This document shows, piece after piece, positions 7,009 through 13,733 of a stretch of 23,644 nt of DNA. The first letter of the stretch is position 1, and each line of letters starts with the position of its first letter. Both the position numbers and the translations under genes were made by a program. Origin of the DNA: JAQGMJ01 sp036271855 (GTDB lineage: Bacteria; Pseudomonadota; Gammaproteobacteria; Burkholderiales; JAEUOS01); contig DATAZV010000194.1 of assembly GCA_036271855.1 (NCBI GenBank), forward strand, positions 1 through 23,644, written 5' to 3'. The notes under the pieces are model-generated. The model ran no database searches. It was not told the origin of the DNA and worked only from the letters and a program-made list of their open reading frames with translations.

Positions 7009-7088
7009 GATGTTGCTCCTATTTCCGGTTGTAGATCCAAAGTTAGAGAATGCAGACCTGAATGGTCGATAACGCTTTTTGTAGACCT

Positions 7089-7103
7089 GGGGCTTAGAGC
7101 CCC
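7089..7103 (-). repeat. Leader hairpin upstream of proximal flagellin
   Basis: GGGGCT (7089-7094), a 3-nt loop and AGCCCC (7098-7103) form a perfect stem, with CCTG/CAGG flanks that can extend it around a bulge. It lies in the predicted 5' untranslated region, about 80 nt before the ATG. No T-run follows on the minus strand, so an mRNA-stability or translation role is more likely than termination. Confidence 0.45.
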
Positions 7104-7161
7104 CATCAGGTCAGCAACTTCGGTTCGGAATCGGCAAGGATTCAAACCGCCGTTAGTTCCT

Positions 7162-7189
7162 TTAACGGGTGCCCCGGAGTAAAACTTTA
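7162..7189 (-). promoter_or_regulatory. Sigma-28 (FliA) promoter of proximal flagellin
   Basis: On the minus strand the -35 TAAAGTTT (7182-7189) matches the FliA consensus perfectly. After a 12-nt spacer comes CCCGTTAA (7162-7169), 6 of 8 against GCCGATAA. The spacer is one base longer than the ideal 11. The predicted start gives a leader of about 150 nt. Confidence 0.65.
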
Positions 7190-7200
7190 GGCCGGGGCAC
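7169..7200. repeat. Perfect 9-bp inverted repeat bracketing the flagellin -35 element
   Basis: GTGCCCCGG (7169-7177) and CCGGGGCAC (7192-7200) flank a 14-nt loop that contains the -35 TAAAGTTT of the sigma-28 promoter. It could be a protein-binding operator or a stem-loop ending the distal flagellin transcript; no T-run follows. Confidence 0.55.
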
Positions 7201-7324
7201 TTACGTTAATGGGCGGCTGGTTTGTCACACCGTTTCCCTCCAAGCTGGCTTGTCTACGGCAAGGCCGGCGCAAACATGAGGGCGGATGACAATGGCAAGT
7301 TGCCGTTCTCAACTCGGGTTGCTG

Positions 7325-8188
7325 TTACTTCAGCAGCTGCAACACGCTTTGCGGCATCTGGTTGGCCTGCGCCAGCATCGCGGTACCGGCCTGCTGCAGG
7401 ATCTGCGAGCGCGACAGGTTGGCGGTTTCCTGGGCATAGTCGGCATCCATGATGCGGCCACGCGCGGTCGACTGGTTCTCGGAAGCGATTTGCAGGTTGT
7501 TGACGACGTTGTTGAAGCGGTTCTGCGTGGCACCATAGAGAGCACGCTCGCTGCTGATGGTGTCGATGGCCGCGTCGATATTGTCGATCACGCTGCCCAG
7601 GCTGCTGGTGGTCGAGGTGCTGTCGATCACCGCGCGGCCGGTGCCGGCGTTGTCGGTGCCCGCTACCGCCGTGATGGTGGCGCTGGAGGTCATGTCGGTG
7701 GTGGTGACGGAGATCAAGTCGTTGCTGGTGGTGCCGGCGCCGATCTGGTAGTCCTGGGTGCCGGCCTGGGCGCCGAGAATGGCCTGGCCGTTGAAGGTGG
7801 TGCCGCCGAGAACACGCTGGACTTCATCGGCGAGCTGGCCGAATTCCTGGTCCAGGGAGTTGCGGTCGGACGAGCCGTTGGTGGCGTTGCGGGCCTGCAC
7901 CGCCAGTTCGCGCATGCGCTGCAGGGCGTCATTGACCGAAGAGAGCGCGCCGTCGGCGGTTTGCGCCAGCGAGATGCCGTCGTTGGCGTTGCGCATGGCC
8001 ACGCCCATGCCCATGATCTGCGAATTCATGCGGGTGGCGATCGCCAGGCCGGCGGCGTCGTCGGCCGCGGTATTGATGCGCAGGCCGGAAGACAGGCGCT
8101 GCACGGAAGTCTGCAGCGAAGTCTTCGAGTTGGACAGATTCAATTGCGCGATCAGCGACGCAGTATTGGTGTTGATGGTTGCTGCCAT
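7325..8188 (-). CDS. fliC: Flagellin (distal copy)
   Basis: This second 287-aa flagellin opens with MAATINTNTASLIAQLNLSNSK, and has the D1 helix LQRMRELAVQARNATNGSSD and the C-terminal ILQQAGTAMLAQANQMPQSV. Only about 15 of the first 143 residues differ from the proximal copy, while the centre (residues ~144-210) and the last ~20 residues diverge more. It has a good Shine-Dalgarno (AAAGGAG, 5-8 nt before the ATG at 8188). Unlike the proximal copy, I found only a poor sigma-28 match upstream (GCCGGAAA at 8301-8308 with a GAAAG -35 at too short a spacing), so the two genes may be expressed differently. Which copy is the major filament subunit cannot be read from sequence. Confidence 0.97.
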   Translation of the reverse strand: MAATINTNTASLIAQLNLSNSKTSLQTSVQRLSSGLRINTAADDAAGLAIATRMNSQIMGMGVAMRNANDGISLAQTADGALSSVNDALQRMRELAVQARNATNGSSDRNSLDQEFGQLADEVQRVLGGTTFNGQAILGAQAGTQDYQIGAGTTSNDLISVTTTDMTSSATITAVAGTDNAGTGRAVIDSTSTTSSLGSVIDNIDAAIDTISSERALYGATQNRFNNVVNNLQIASENQSTARGRIMDADYAQETANLSRSQILQQAGTAMLAQANQMPQSVLQLLK

Positions 8189-8520
8189 GGTGATTCTCCT
8201 TTATCCGGATATGAGTTGCATTAAGTAAATGTGCTGTTGCGCTCGCGCGTGCTGCATGCTGCCTGGCTTCTCGCCGCATTACAGCCCTACGGCGCGCTCG
8301 TTTCCGGCACCTTGGAGTTTCTTTCGAGGCATTCCCCGAAGCAAAACGCCTCCGCGCATGGATCAAACGCGGGAATAACCTGAGGCGGTGCCGCTGCCAT
8401 TGGTGTCGTCATGCAAATATATTTGTTCTGCGCGCAACGCAAGCCCTAAATAAATGGCGCTTGCTGCCGTTATTCCTTCGACCGGACGTAATCCGGCAGC
8501 CTATAGTGCTGTCCTGTCGG

Positions 8521-8534
8521 ATAGGAATTCCTAT
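8521..8534. promoter_or_regulatory. Perfect 14-bp palindrome upstream of flhDC (candidate operator)
   Basis: ATAGGAATTCCTAT is fully self-complementary. Its core TAGGAA/TTCCTA resembles sites of LuxR/FixJ-type regulators, for example the RcsAB box TAAGAATATTCTTA known at enterobacterial flhDC. It overlaps a TATATA candidate -10 (8532-8537). No regulator gene for it is in the window. Confidence 0.5.
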
Positions 8535-8548
8535 ATAGATAGGGGCTG

Positions 8549-8567
8549 CACGGGGGCTTCCCCCGTG
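8549..8567 (+). repeat. GC-rich stem-loop in presumed flhDC leader
   Basis: CACGGGGG (8549-8556), loop CTT and CCCCCGTG (8560-8567) form a perfect 8-bp stem. The following sequence has no T-run, so it is not an intrinsic terminator. It lies just 3' of the palindrome at 8521-8534. Confidence 0.5.
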
Positions 8568-8700
8568 TCTGGCAGGCGTATTCCGGCTGGCTTGCGGGGT
8601 TTTCGAGTCCTGCGCCCGTCCAAGAAATCCCTTTTCATAACAGATAGTTAAAAGGGTTTCCTGAAGTGGTTATTGGCTTTGCCTGAGAAGGCGTAACAGC

Positions 8701-8721
8701 GTGTAGGAAGTATTCCGACAC
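8701..8721. promoter_or_regulatory. 21-bp imperfect palindrome upstream of flhDC (candidate operator)
   Basis: GTGT-A-GGAA-GTA-TTCC-G-ACAC pairs GTGT with ACAC and GGAA with TTCC around a 3-nt centre, with one mismatched pair. It shares TAGGAA...TTCC with the 8521-8534 palindrome. It lies 178 bp before the flhD ATG. Confidence 0.45.
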
Positions 8722-8898
8722 GTCTCCATCCACTTCCCTTAAGCAGAAGCGGCGCGCGCGCCTAGGAATTGGCGCATTGTTGTTCGCACGCAAGACGCAG
8801 AGGACTTCCAATTAAGAAAAATCGGCCCGGCAAACACAATGGCGTCACTGAAACACACATCAGTCGACACACAAACCAAACCACCGAGGGCCGCGAAA

Positions 8899-9216
8899 AT
8901 GAACATCCAGAACCTGCATAACGAGATCCGCGAAGCGAATCTTTCCTACCTGATCCTGGCGCAGAACATGATCCGTGCCGACCGTGCCGAATCCCTGGTT
9001 CGCCTGGGTCTCTCCGAAGATGTCGCCGGAATCATCGAACAGCTGACCGCCGGCCAGCTGCTGAAGATTGCCGGTTCCAACATGCTGATGTGCCGCTTCC
9101 GTTTCGACGACAGCGTGGTGTGGAACCTGCTCCTGTCGCACACCAAGGACCAATCCCCCGCGCAAGGCATGCACGCCGCCATCCTGATGGCAGGCAAAGC
9201 GGTCGAGGTGGCGTAA
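8899..9216 (+). CDS. flhD: Flagellar master transcriptional activator subunit FlhD
   Basis: The protein has 105 aa: MNIQNLHNEIREANLSYLIL, then AQNMIRADRAESLVRLGLSE, DVAGIIEQLTAGQLLKIA and LMCRFRFDD. This aligns along its length with enterobacterial FlhD (DINLSYLLLAQRLI, FRLGI, LVCHFRFD). FlhD dimers join FlhC in an FlhD4C2 complex that activates class II flagellar promoters with sigma-70. The start at 8899 was chosen because homology begins there and GAGGG (8886-8890) lies 8 nt upstream; an earlier in-frame ATG at 8839 would add 20 residues with no family similarity. flhC follows with no spacing, as expected for equimolar partners. The 710-bp upstream region is its likely control region. Confidence 0.96.
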   Translation: MNIQNLHNEIREANLSYLILAQNMIRADRAESLVRLGLSEDVAGIIEQLTAGQLLKIAGSNMLMCRFRFDDSVVWNLLLSHTKDQSPAQGMHAAILMAGKAVEVA

Positions 9217-9825
9217 ATGAAAAAAACCAAAACCGTCCTCGGCGAAGCCCGCCAAATCGGCCTGGCTTCCGACCTGATCAAACTGGGCGCCCGCCTGCAG
9301 GTGCTCGAATCCGAAACCACCCTGTCGCGCGAACGCCTCCTCAAGCTGTATAAAGAGATTCAAAAGAAGTCGCCACCCAAGGGCATGCTGCCCTTCTCGA
9401 CCGAGTGGTTCATGACCTGGCAGCCGAACATCCATGCATCGCTGTTCATGAATCTGTACCAGTCGCTGATCACCTCCAGCGAAATCGACGAGATCGAAGC
9501 CGTGATCCGTGCCTACAAGCTGTATCGCGAGTACCTGGTCCAGCTGGAGATGCCCGAAGTGTTGTCGATCACCCGCGCCTGGCGCCTGGTCAAGTTTGTC
9601 GATGCCGGCATGCTCACCACCACCGGCTGCAAGGAATGCAAGGGACATTTCGTGGTGCACACGTTTGAGTTGACCAAGGACTACGTATGCGGCCTGTGCA
9701 ACATGCCTTCGCGCGCCGGCAAGACCAAGTGCAGCCATGGCACCCATCAGCACCAGGCTAAAGTGCAAGTCGTCGAAGCCAATGAAGCGCTGGCCGAAGA
9801 AGCGGTTGTGGCGGTGGCGGTCTGA
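9217..9825 (+). CDS. flhC: Flagellar master transcriptional activator subunit FlhC
   Basis: The protein has 202 aa. It contains the FlhC DNA-binding N-domain (EARQIGLASDLIKLGARLQV, then TTLSRERLLKLYKEIQKKSP and GMLPFSTEWFMTWQPNIHAS). The zinc-binding cysteines are C138 and C141 (TGCKECKG) and C158 and C161 (CGLC), matching the four-cysteine cluster of the E. coli protein. The ATG follows the flhD stop directly, so the two are translationally coupled. FlhC supplies much of the DNA contact in FlhD4C2. The last ~25 residues (AKVQVVEANEALAEEAVVAVAV) are an acidic, low-complexity tail. A GC stem-loop follows 8 nt after the stop. Confidence 0.97.
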   Translation: MKKTKTVLGEARQIGLASDLIKLGARLQVLESETTLSRERLLKLYKEIQKKSPPKGMLPFSTEWFMTWQPNIHASLFMNLYQSLITSSEIDEIEAVIRAYKLYREYLVQLEMPEVLSITRAWRLVKFVDAGMLTTTGCKECKGHFVVHTFELTKDYVCGLCNMPSRAGKTKCSHGTHQHQAKVQVVEANEALAEEAVVAVAV

Positions 9826-9833
9826 AAGCGGCC

Positions 9834-9851
9834 GCCCGGCCGTAGCCGGGC
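9834..9851 (+). terminator. GC stem-loop after flhC
   Basis: GCCCGGC (9834-9840), loop CGTA and GCCGGGC (9845-9851) form a perfect 7-bp stem 8 nt after the flhC stop. No T-run follows, so it is either a weak or Rho-assisted terminator or an mRNA-stabilising hairpin between flhDC and the next gene. Confidence 0.4.
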
Positions 9852-9888
9852 CCGCCCCCGTCCCGAACAAGTGGATGCGAGGTCGAAC

Positions 9889-10239
9889 ATGCGGTGCCTG
9901 CTTGACTACACCCGTAGCGGACGCTGGCTGACCCTTGCCGCCGCCGATGGCCCGGCCGTCCAGCCGGGTACGGAAGAAAATCTGCTGGCGGACCCGCAAA
10001 ACCGCGAGTCATCGGACGAACCGGCAGTCCGGGCTGCGGATGAAACATTCTCTCCTGCCCGCCGCCTCCTGGAATACACGATTTCAGGACACTGGCGCGT
10101 ACCGGGCGAAGAGCCGCCCGATGTGGTTACCGCCACCGAAGAACAGCAAGATTTTGCTGATGACACTTTGTCCGGCCTGGAAGTACGAGAAATTCCCGTC
10201 GAGAAATGGCGGGAGATCGCCCCCCTTTTTGGCCGATAG
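9889..10239 (+). CDS. Unrecognised 116-aa protein with a duplicated motif
   Basis: I do not recognise a family. The start at 9889 is supported by GAGGT (9879-9883) 5 nt upstream; an in-frame GTG at 9871 has no ribosome site. The sequence contains a repeated element: RCLLDYTRSGRWL (2-14) and RRLLEYTISGHWR (58-70), giving the pattern LL[DE]YTxSGxW. The connecting and C-terminal parts are acidic and Pro/Glu-rich, and the protein ends VEKWREIAPLFGR. No signal peptide, membrane helix or cysteine pair is seen. It lies 63 bp after flhC and 117 bp before motA on the same strand, so a role in flagellar control is suggested by position only. The duplication argues for a real coding gene. Confidence 0.65.
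   Translation: MRCLLDYTRSGRWLTLAAADGPAVQPGTEENLLADPQNRESSDEPAVRAADETFSPARRLLEYTISGHWRVPGEEPPDVVTATEEQQDFADDTLSGLEVREIPVEKWREIAPLFGR
10232..10239 (+). promoter_or_regulatory. Possible sigma-28 -10 element upstream of motA
   Basis: GCCGATAG matches the FliA -10 consensus at 7 of 8 positions and lies 117 bp before the motA ATG, at the end of the 116-aa gene. The sequence at the expected -35 (GAGATCGC, 10213-10220) is poor, so this is only a candidate. Confidence 0.25.
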
Positions 10240-10356
10240 GTCCTGCTCCCCGGTTGATAAATTGCTGTTGTTGGCAAAAGATGCGCGGCCCGCGGGGGTC
10301 GGACATCCGGCGCTGCGTTGCGCAACCTCAATTTACGTACAACACGGGCGAACAGC

Positions 10357-11217
10357 ATGCTGGTCATTGTCGGGTATATCCTCATTGTAGGGTGCGTGCT
10401 TGGCGGCTACACGGCCGGCGGGGGCCACCTCGGCGCCCTGGTGCAGCCTTTTGAGCTGCTGATCATTCTCGGCGCGGCGATCGGCGCTTTCGTCGTCACC
10501 AACACCGGCAAGGTGACCAAGGCCACCCTGCGCATACTGCCCAGCGTGCTGGGCGGATCCAAATTCACCAAGGAACGCTACCTCAGCCTGATGGGCCTGA
10601 TGTATGAGCTGCTGTCGAAAATCCGCAAGGAAGGGCTGATGTCGATCGAAAAAGACGTCGAAAACCCCGAGAGCAGCTCGCTGTTTTCCAAATATCCGGC
10701 CATTCTCGCCGACCATCACCTGGTCGAGTTCATTACCGACTATTTGCGCATGATGGTCAGCGGCAACCTCAACCCGATGGAAATCGAGTCGCTGATGGAC
10801 CAGGAACTGGAAACCCACCATCACGAAGGTGAAGTGCCCGCGCATGCGATCCAGCAGGTCGCCGACGGCCTGCCGGCCTTCGGCATTGTCGCCGCGGTGA
10901 TGGGCGTGGTGCATGTGATGGGCTCGGTCGGCGAGCCGCCTGCAATCCTCGGGGAAAAGATCGGCGGCGCCCTGGTCGGTACCTTCATGGGCATCCTGAT
11001 GGCCTATGGCTTTGTCGGCCCGCTGGCAGGTCTGCTGACACAAAAGCTTGCCGAAAGCTCGAAGCAGTTCGAGTGCGTCAAGGTGACCCTGCTGGCCAGC
11101 ATGAACGGCTATGCCCCTCAAGTTGCAGTCGAGTTCGGCCGTAAAGTCCTGTACTCCACCGAGAGGCCGACCTTCGTCGAGCTGGAGCAACACGTCAAGC
11201 AAAGCAAGGGCAAATAG
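10357..11217 (+). CDS. motA: Flagellar motor stator protein MotA
   Basis: The protein has 286 aa. Numbering from the ATG at 10357 (MLVIVGYILIVGCVLGGY) places the key residues exactly as in E. coli MotA: R90 and E98 of the FliG-contacting cytoplasmic loop, and P173 (DGLPAFG) and P222 (GFVGPLAG) in helices 3 and 4. This supports that start, although its Shine-Dalgarno is weak; a start 39 nt upstream would add unrelated residues. MotA and MotB form the inner-membrane proton channel that drives rotation. motB follows after 7 bp, giving a motAB operon that may continue into cheV. A sigma-28 like -10 lies 117 bp upstream. Confidence 0.97.
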   Translation: MLVIVGYILIVGCVLGGYTAGGGHLGALVQPFELLIILGAAIGAFVVTNTGKVTKATLRILPSVLGGSKFTKERYLSLMGLMYELLSKIRKEGLMSIEKDVENPESSSLFSKYPAILADHHLVEFITDYLRMMVSGNLNPMEIESLMDQELETHHHEGEVPAHAIQQVADGLPAFGIVAAVMGVVHVMGSVGEPPAILGEKIGGALVGTFMGILMAYGFVGPLAGLLTQKLAESSKQFECVKVTLLASMNGYAPQVAVEFGRKVLYSTERPTFVELEQHVKQSKGK

Positions 11218-11224
11218 GAACGTC

Positions 11225-12337
11225 ATGGCCAAGGCAGATTCGAAGGGCAAGGACGGCAATGCGCCGCTCCAGCCCATCGTCATCAAGCGCATCAAGAAGG
11301 TGGCCGGCGGCCATCACGGTGGTGCGTGGAAAATCGCTTACGCCGACTTCGTCACGGCGATGATGGCCTTTTTCCTGCTGATGTGGCTGCTCGGCTCGAC
11401 TTCCAAGGGCGACCTCAAGGGCATCGCTGACTATTTCAACTCGCCGCTCAAGGTGGCGATGCAGGGCGGCTCGGGTTCCGGCGACAGTTCCTCCATCATC
11501 AACGGCGGCGGCCAGGACCTGACACGCCAGTCCGGCCAGGTGAAAAGCGGCGAGAACGCCCCCGAACACCGCGCCATGAACCTGCAGGCGGCCAAGGCCG
11601 AATTCCAGCGCGAGGAGCGCGCGCAGCTGGAAGAGCTGAAAGCCCGCATCGAAGCGGCGATCAGTGCCAACTCTTCCCTGTGGCAATTCAAGAACCAGAT
11701 CCGCCTCGACATCACTGCCGAGGGCCTGCGCATCCAGATCGTCGACGAGCAGAACCGTCCGATGTTCGATTCCGGCCGCGCCGCGCTGAAAGACTATACC
11801 CGCGAAATCCTGCGTGAAATCGGCCGCGCCCTGGCCGGTGTCGACCATAAGCTGACGCTCTCCGGGCACACCGATGCCGCGCCCTATTCGGGTGGCGACC
11901 GCGGTTACAGCAACTGGGAACTTTCGGCCGATCGCGCCAATGCCGCACGCCGCGAACTGATTGCCAGCGGCATGGACGAAAGCAAGATCCTGCGTGTGGT
12001 CGGGCTGGCTTCCTCGGTGCCTTTCGTCCAGGCCGACCCGCTGGACCCGACCAACCGCCGCATCAGCATCATTGTGATGAACCGCGAGGCCGAAGAGGCA
12101 GTGACCCATGAAGGCCCGGCCGTCGAAGTGGGCGATGCAGGTGCCGCGCAGGCACTGGCGCCGCGGGCGGCAATGCCTCTCATAGTGACTCCGGGGAGCG
12201 GTGCCGGCGCTGCGCCCGGTGCCGCACCACCCGTGCCCGCGGCTGTATCGGCAGCCGTACCGGCAGTTGGGGCCAATACGATCCCAGCAATTACCCCGAT
12301 CAGGCCGGTGACATTGACACCGACCCTGCCGCGATAA
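11225..12337 (+). CDS. motB: Flagellar motor stator protein MotB
   Basis: The protein has 370 aa. A basic N-terminus (KRIKKVAGG) precedes a single membrane helix with the proton-binding aspartate D41 (AYADFVTAMMAFFLLMWLLG). A linker with plug-like region follows (DLKGIADYFNSPLKVAM), then an OmpA-like peptidoglycan-binding domain (LSGHTDAAPYSG, NWELSADRANAARREL, RRISIIV). The last ~50 residues are an Ala/Pro/Val-rich tail that is longer than in E. coli MotB. A TAGGAA ribosome site lies 5 nt before the ATG at 11225, between the motA stop and motB. MotB anchors the stator to the cell wall. Confidence 0.97.
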   Translation: MAKADSKGKDGNAPLQPIVIKRIKKVAGGHHGGAWKIAYADFVTAMMAFFLLMWLLGSTSKGDLKGIADYFNSPLKVAMQGGSGSGDSSSIINGGGQDLTRQSGQVKSGENAPEHRAMNLQAAKAEFQREERAQLEELKARIEAAISANSSLWQFKNQIRLDITAEGLRIQIVDEQNRPMFDSGRAALKDYTREILREIGRALAGVDHKLTLSGHTDAAPYSGGDRGYSNWELSADRANAARRELIASGMDESKILRVVGLASSVPFVQADPLDPTNRRISIIVMNREAEEAVTHEGPAVEVGDAGAAQALAPRAAMPLIVTPGSGAGAAPGAAPPVPAAVSAAVPAVGANTIPAITPIRPVTLTPTLPR

Positions 12338-12389
12338 ACCAAGCCTTAAACCGCAACCAACATCTTATTTTTAAAACGGAGCAAACCAA

Positions 12390-13322
12390 ATGGGACATAG
12401 CGACTACCAACTCCTGAACATGATCGACCAAAAGGCACGCCTGGCGGGTTCCAATAAAATGGAACTGCTGTTGTTCGCCCTCGGCGGCAAGGAAAACTTC
12501 GGCATCAACGTGTTCAAGGTGCGCGAGGTCTGCGAGACCATGCCCATCACCAAGACGCCGAACATGCCGGCGGGGGTGGAAGGCATCATCTCCCTGCGCG
12601 GCAGCATCATTCCGGTGATCGACCTGGCTACCTGCCTGAACCTGCCGTTTGCCGGCGAGCGCACCAAGCTGATCATCACCGAATTCTCCAGCCACACCCA
12701 GGCCTTCCTGGTGGCCGACGTCGACCGCATCGTCCGCGTCGACTGGGAACTGGTGAAGTCGCCCCAGAGCATGGCCTCCAATGCGGTCGGCCTGATCACC
12801 GCGATTACCGAATTGCCCGGCGGCAAGCTGGTGTCCATCCTCGACGTCGAGCAGATCCTGTCCAACGTCATCGGTGAAGACGTGGTGCCGCATCTCGACC
12901 CGGTCGAGGAAAAGACCCAGGCCACCATTTTCTTCGCCGACGACTCCGGTCTGGCGCGCAAGAAGATCATGGAAGTGCTGGACAAGATGAAGCTGCCCTA
13001 CCAGTACGCGATCAACGGCAAGGAAGCCTGGGACAAGCTTTCCGCCCTGGCCAGCCGCTCGGACCTGGAAAAGAAGACCGTCAAGGAATCGATCGGCCTG
13101 ATCCTGACCGACGCCGAGATGCCCGAGATGGACGGCTATGTCCTGACCCGCCACATCAAGGACGACAAGCGTTTCGCCGGCATCCCCGTGCTGATGCATT
13201 CATCGCTGTCTTCCGTGGCCAACCAGAAGCTCGGCCAGCAGGTCGGTGTCGACGCCTACGTGCCGAAGTTCAACCCCGAAGATCTGGCCAAGATGATCTC
13301 CGGGATGCTGCAACACGCTTGA
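12390..13322 (+). CDS. cheV: Chemotaxis coupling protein CheV (CheW domain plus receiver)
   Basis: The protein has 310 aa. Residues 20-165 form a CheW-like domain (ELLLFALGGKENFGINVFKV, GIISLRGSIIPVIDLA, GKLVSILDVEQIL). Residues 175-305 form a receiver domain with the acidic pair (FFADDSG) and phospho-acceptor D241 (LTDAEMPEMDG). CheV links receptors to CheA like CheW, and its receiver can be phosphorylated by CheA for adaptation. There is no separate cheW in this window, so CheV may be the local coupling protein. The ATG at 12390 has a CGGAG site about 9 nt upstream. It follows motB by 52 bp and precedes cheY by 15 bp. Confidence 0.96.
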   Translation: MGHSDYQLLNMIDQKARLAGSNKMELLLFALGGKENFGINVFKVREVCETMPITKTPNMPAGVEGIISLRGSIIPVIDLATCLNLPFAGERTKLIITEFSSHTQAFLVADVDRIVRVDWELVKSPQSMASNAVGLITAITELPGGKLVSILDVEQILSNVIGEDVVPHLDPVEEKTQATIFFADDSGLARKKIMEVLDKMKLPYQYAINGKEAWDKLSALASRSDLEKKTVKESIGLILTDAEMPEMDGYVLTRHIKDDKRFAGIPVLMHSSLSSVANQKLGQQVGVDAYVPKFNPEDLAKMISGMLQHA

Positions 13323-13337
13323 TGAAGGAGCTGCCCC

Positions 13338-13724
13338 ATGACCACTGAAATGAAATTCCTCATCGTCGATGACTTCTCGACCATGCGCCGCATCGTGCGC
13401 AACCTCCTGAAGGAAATCGGCTACACCAATGCTGACGAGGCCGAAGACGGCGCCGCCGCGCTGGTCAAGCTCAGGGGCGGTGCGTTCGACTTTGTCGTCT
13501 CCGACATCAACATGCCGAACATGAACGGGTTCGAGCTGCTCACCCAGATCAAGGCGGACGCCACCATCAAGCACCTGCCGGTGCTGATGGTCACCGCCGA
13601 GGCGAAGAAGGAAGACATCGTGACGGCCGCCCAGGCGGGCGCTGCCGGCTACATCGTCAAGCCCTTCACCAAGGCGACGCTGGAAGAGAAGGTCAACAAG
13701 ATCATAGAAAAAATGAAAGGCTAA
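13338..13724 (+). CDS. cheY: Chemotaxis response regulator CheY
   Basis: This is a 128-aa single receiver domain. All active-site residues are present one position off E. coli numbering: D11/D12 (IVDDFSTMRR), phospho-acceptor D56 (VVSDINMPNMNG), T86 (LMVTAEAK) and K108 (GYIVKPF). Phospho-CheY binds FliM and changes rotation direction; it is dephosphorylated by CheZ, whose gene follows after 9 bp. AAGGAG lies about 8 nt before the ATG. The sequence closely follows the CheY of enteric and Pseudomonas type rather than a generic response regulator. Confidence 0.98.
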   Translation: MTTEMKFLIVDDFSTMRRIVRNLLKEIGYTNADEAEDGAAALVKLRGGAFDFVVSDINMPNMNGFELLTQIKADATIKHLPVLMVTAEAKKEDIVTAAQAGAAGYIVKPFTKATLEEKVNKIIEKMKG

Positions 13725-13733
13725 GGTGTCAAC

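Larger units (their letters stand above)
7009..7324. other. Intergenic region between the two flagellins
   Basis: This 316-bp region holds the leader and promoter of the proximal flagellin (minus strand). Downstream to upstream of that gene it has a Shine-Dalgarno, a leader hairpin (7089-7103), the sigma-28 elements (7162-7189) and an inverted repeat around the -35 (7169-7200). The part nearest the distal flagellin stop (7201-7324) shows no clear terminator and no gene. Confidence 0.6.
8189..8898. other. Divergent intergenic region: flagellin and flhDC control region
   Basis: This 710-bp region separates the minus-strand flagellins from plus-strand flhDC. It holds a 14-bp perfect palindrome (8521-8534), a GC-rich hairpin (8549-8567), a CCCTTTT/AAAAGGG inverted repeat (8629-8656), a 21-bp imperfect palindrome (8701-8721) and another TAGGAATT half-site (8763-8770). 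An AT-rich TATATA stretch at 8532-8537 could be a -10 but has no good -35. No tRNA, small protein with a ribosome site, or riboswitch consensus was recognised. The long distance suggests a structured flhDC leader, as known in enterobacteria. Confidence 0.55.

Noticed and set aside
8196..8210. CCGGATAA on the minus strand as a sigma-28 -10 for the distal flagellin
   Set aside because: It overlaps the Shine-Dalgarno and has no -35, so a transcript from it would lack a leader.
8454..8651. 65-codon frame upstream of flhDC
   Set aside because: It runs through the palindrome and GC hairpin, has no Shine-Dalgarno and no protein-like pattern.
8681..8692. GCCT-GAGA-AGGC hairpin containing CTGAGA, as in the thiamine pyrophosphate riboswitch
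   Set aside because: Only six bases match; none of the other conserved helices of that riboswitch are present.
8860..9999. 379-codon open frame on the minus strand opposite flhDC
   Set aside because: No recognisable protein pattern; FlhD and FlhC with intact zinc cysteines are on the other strand.
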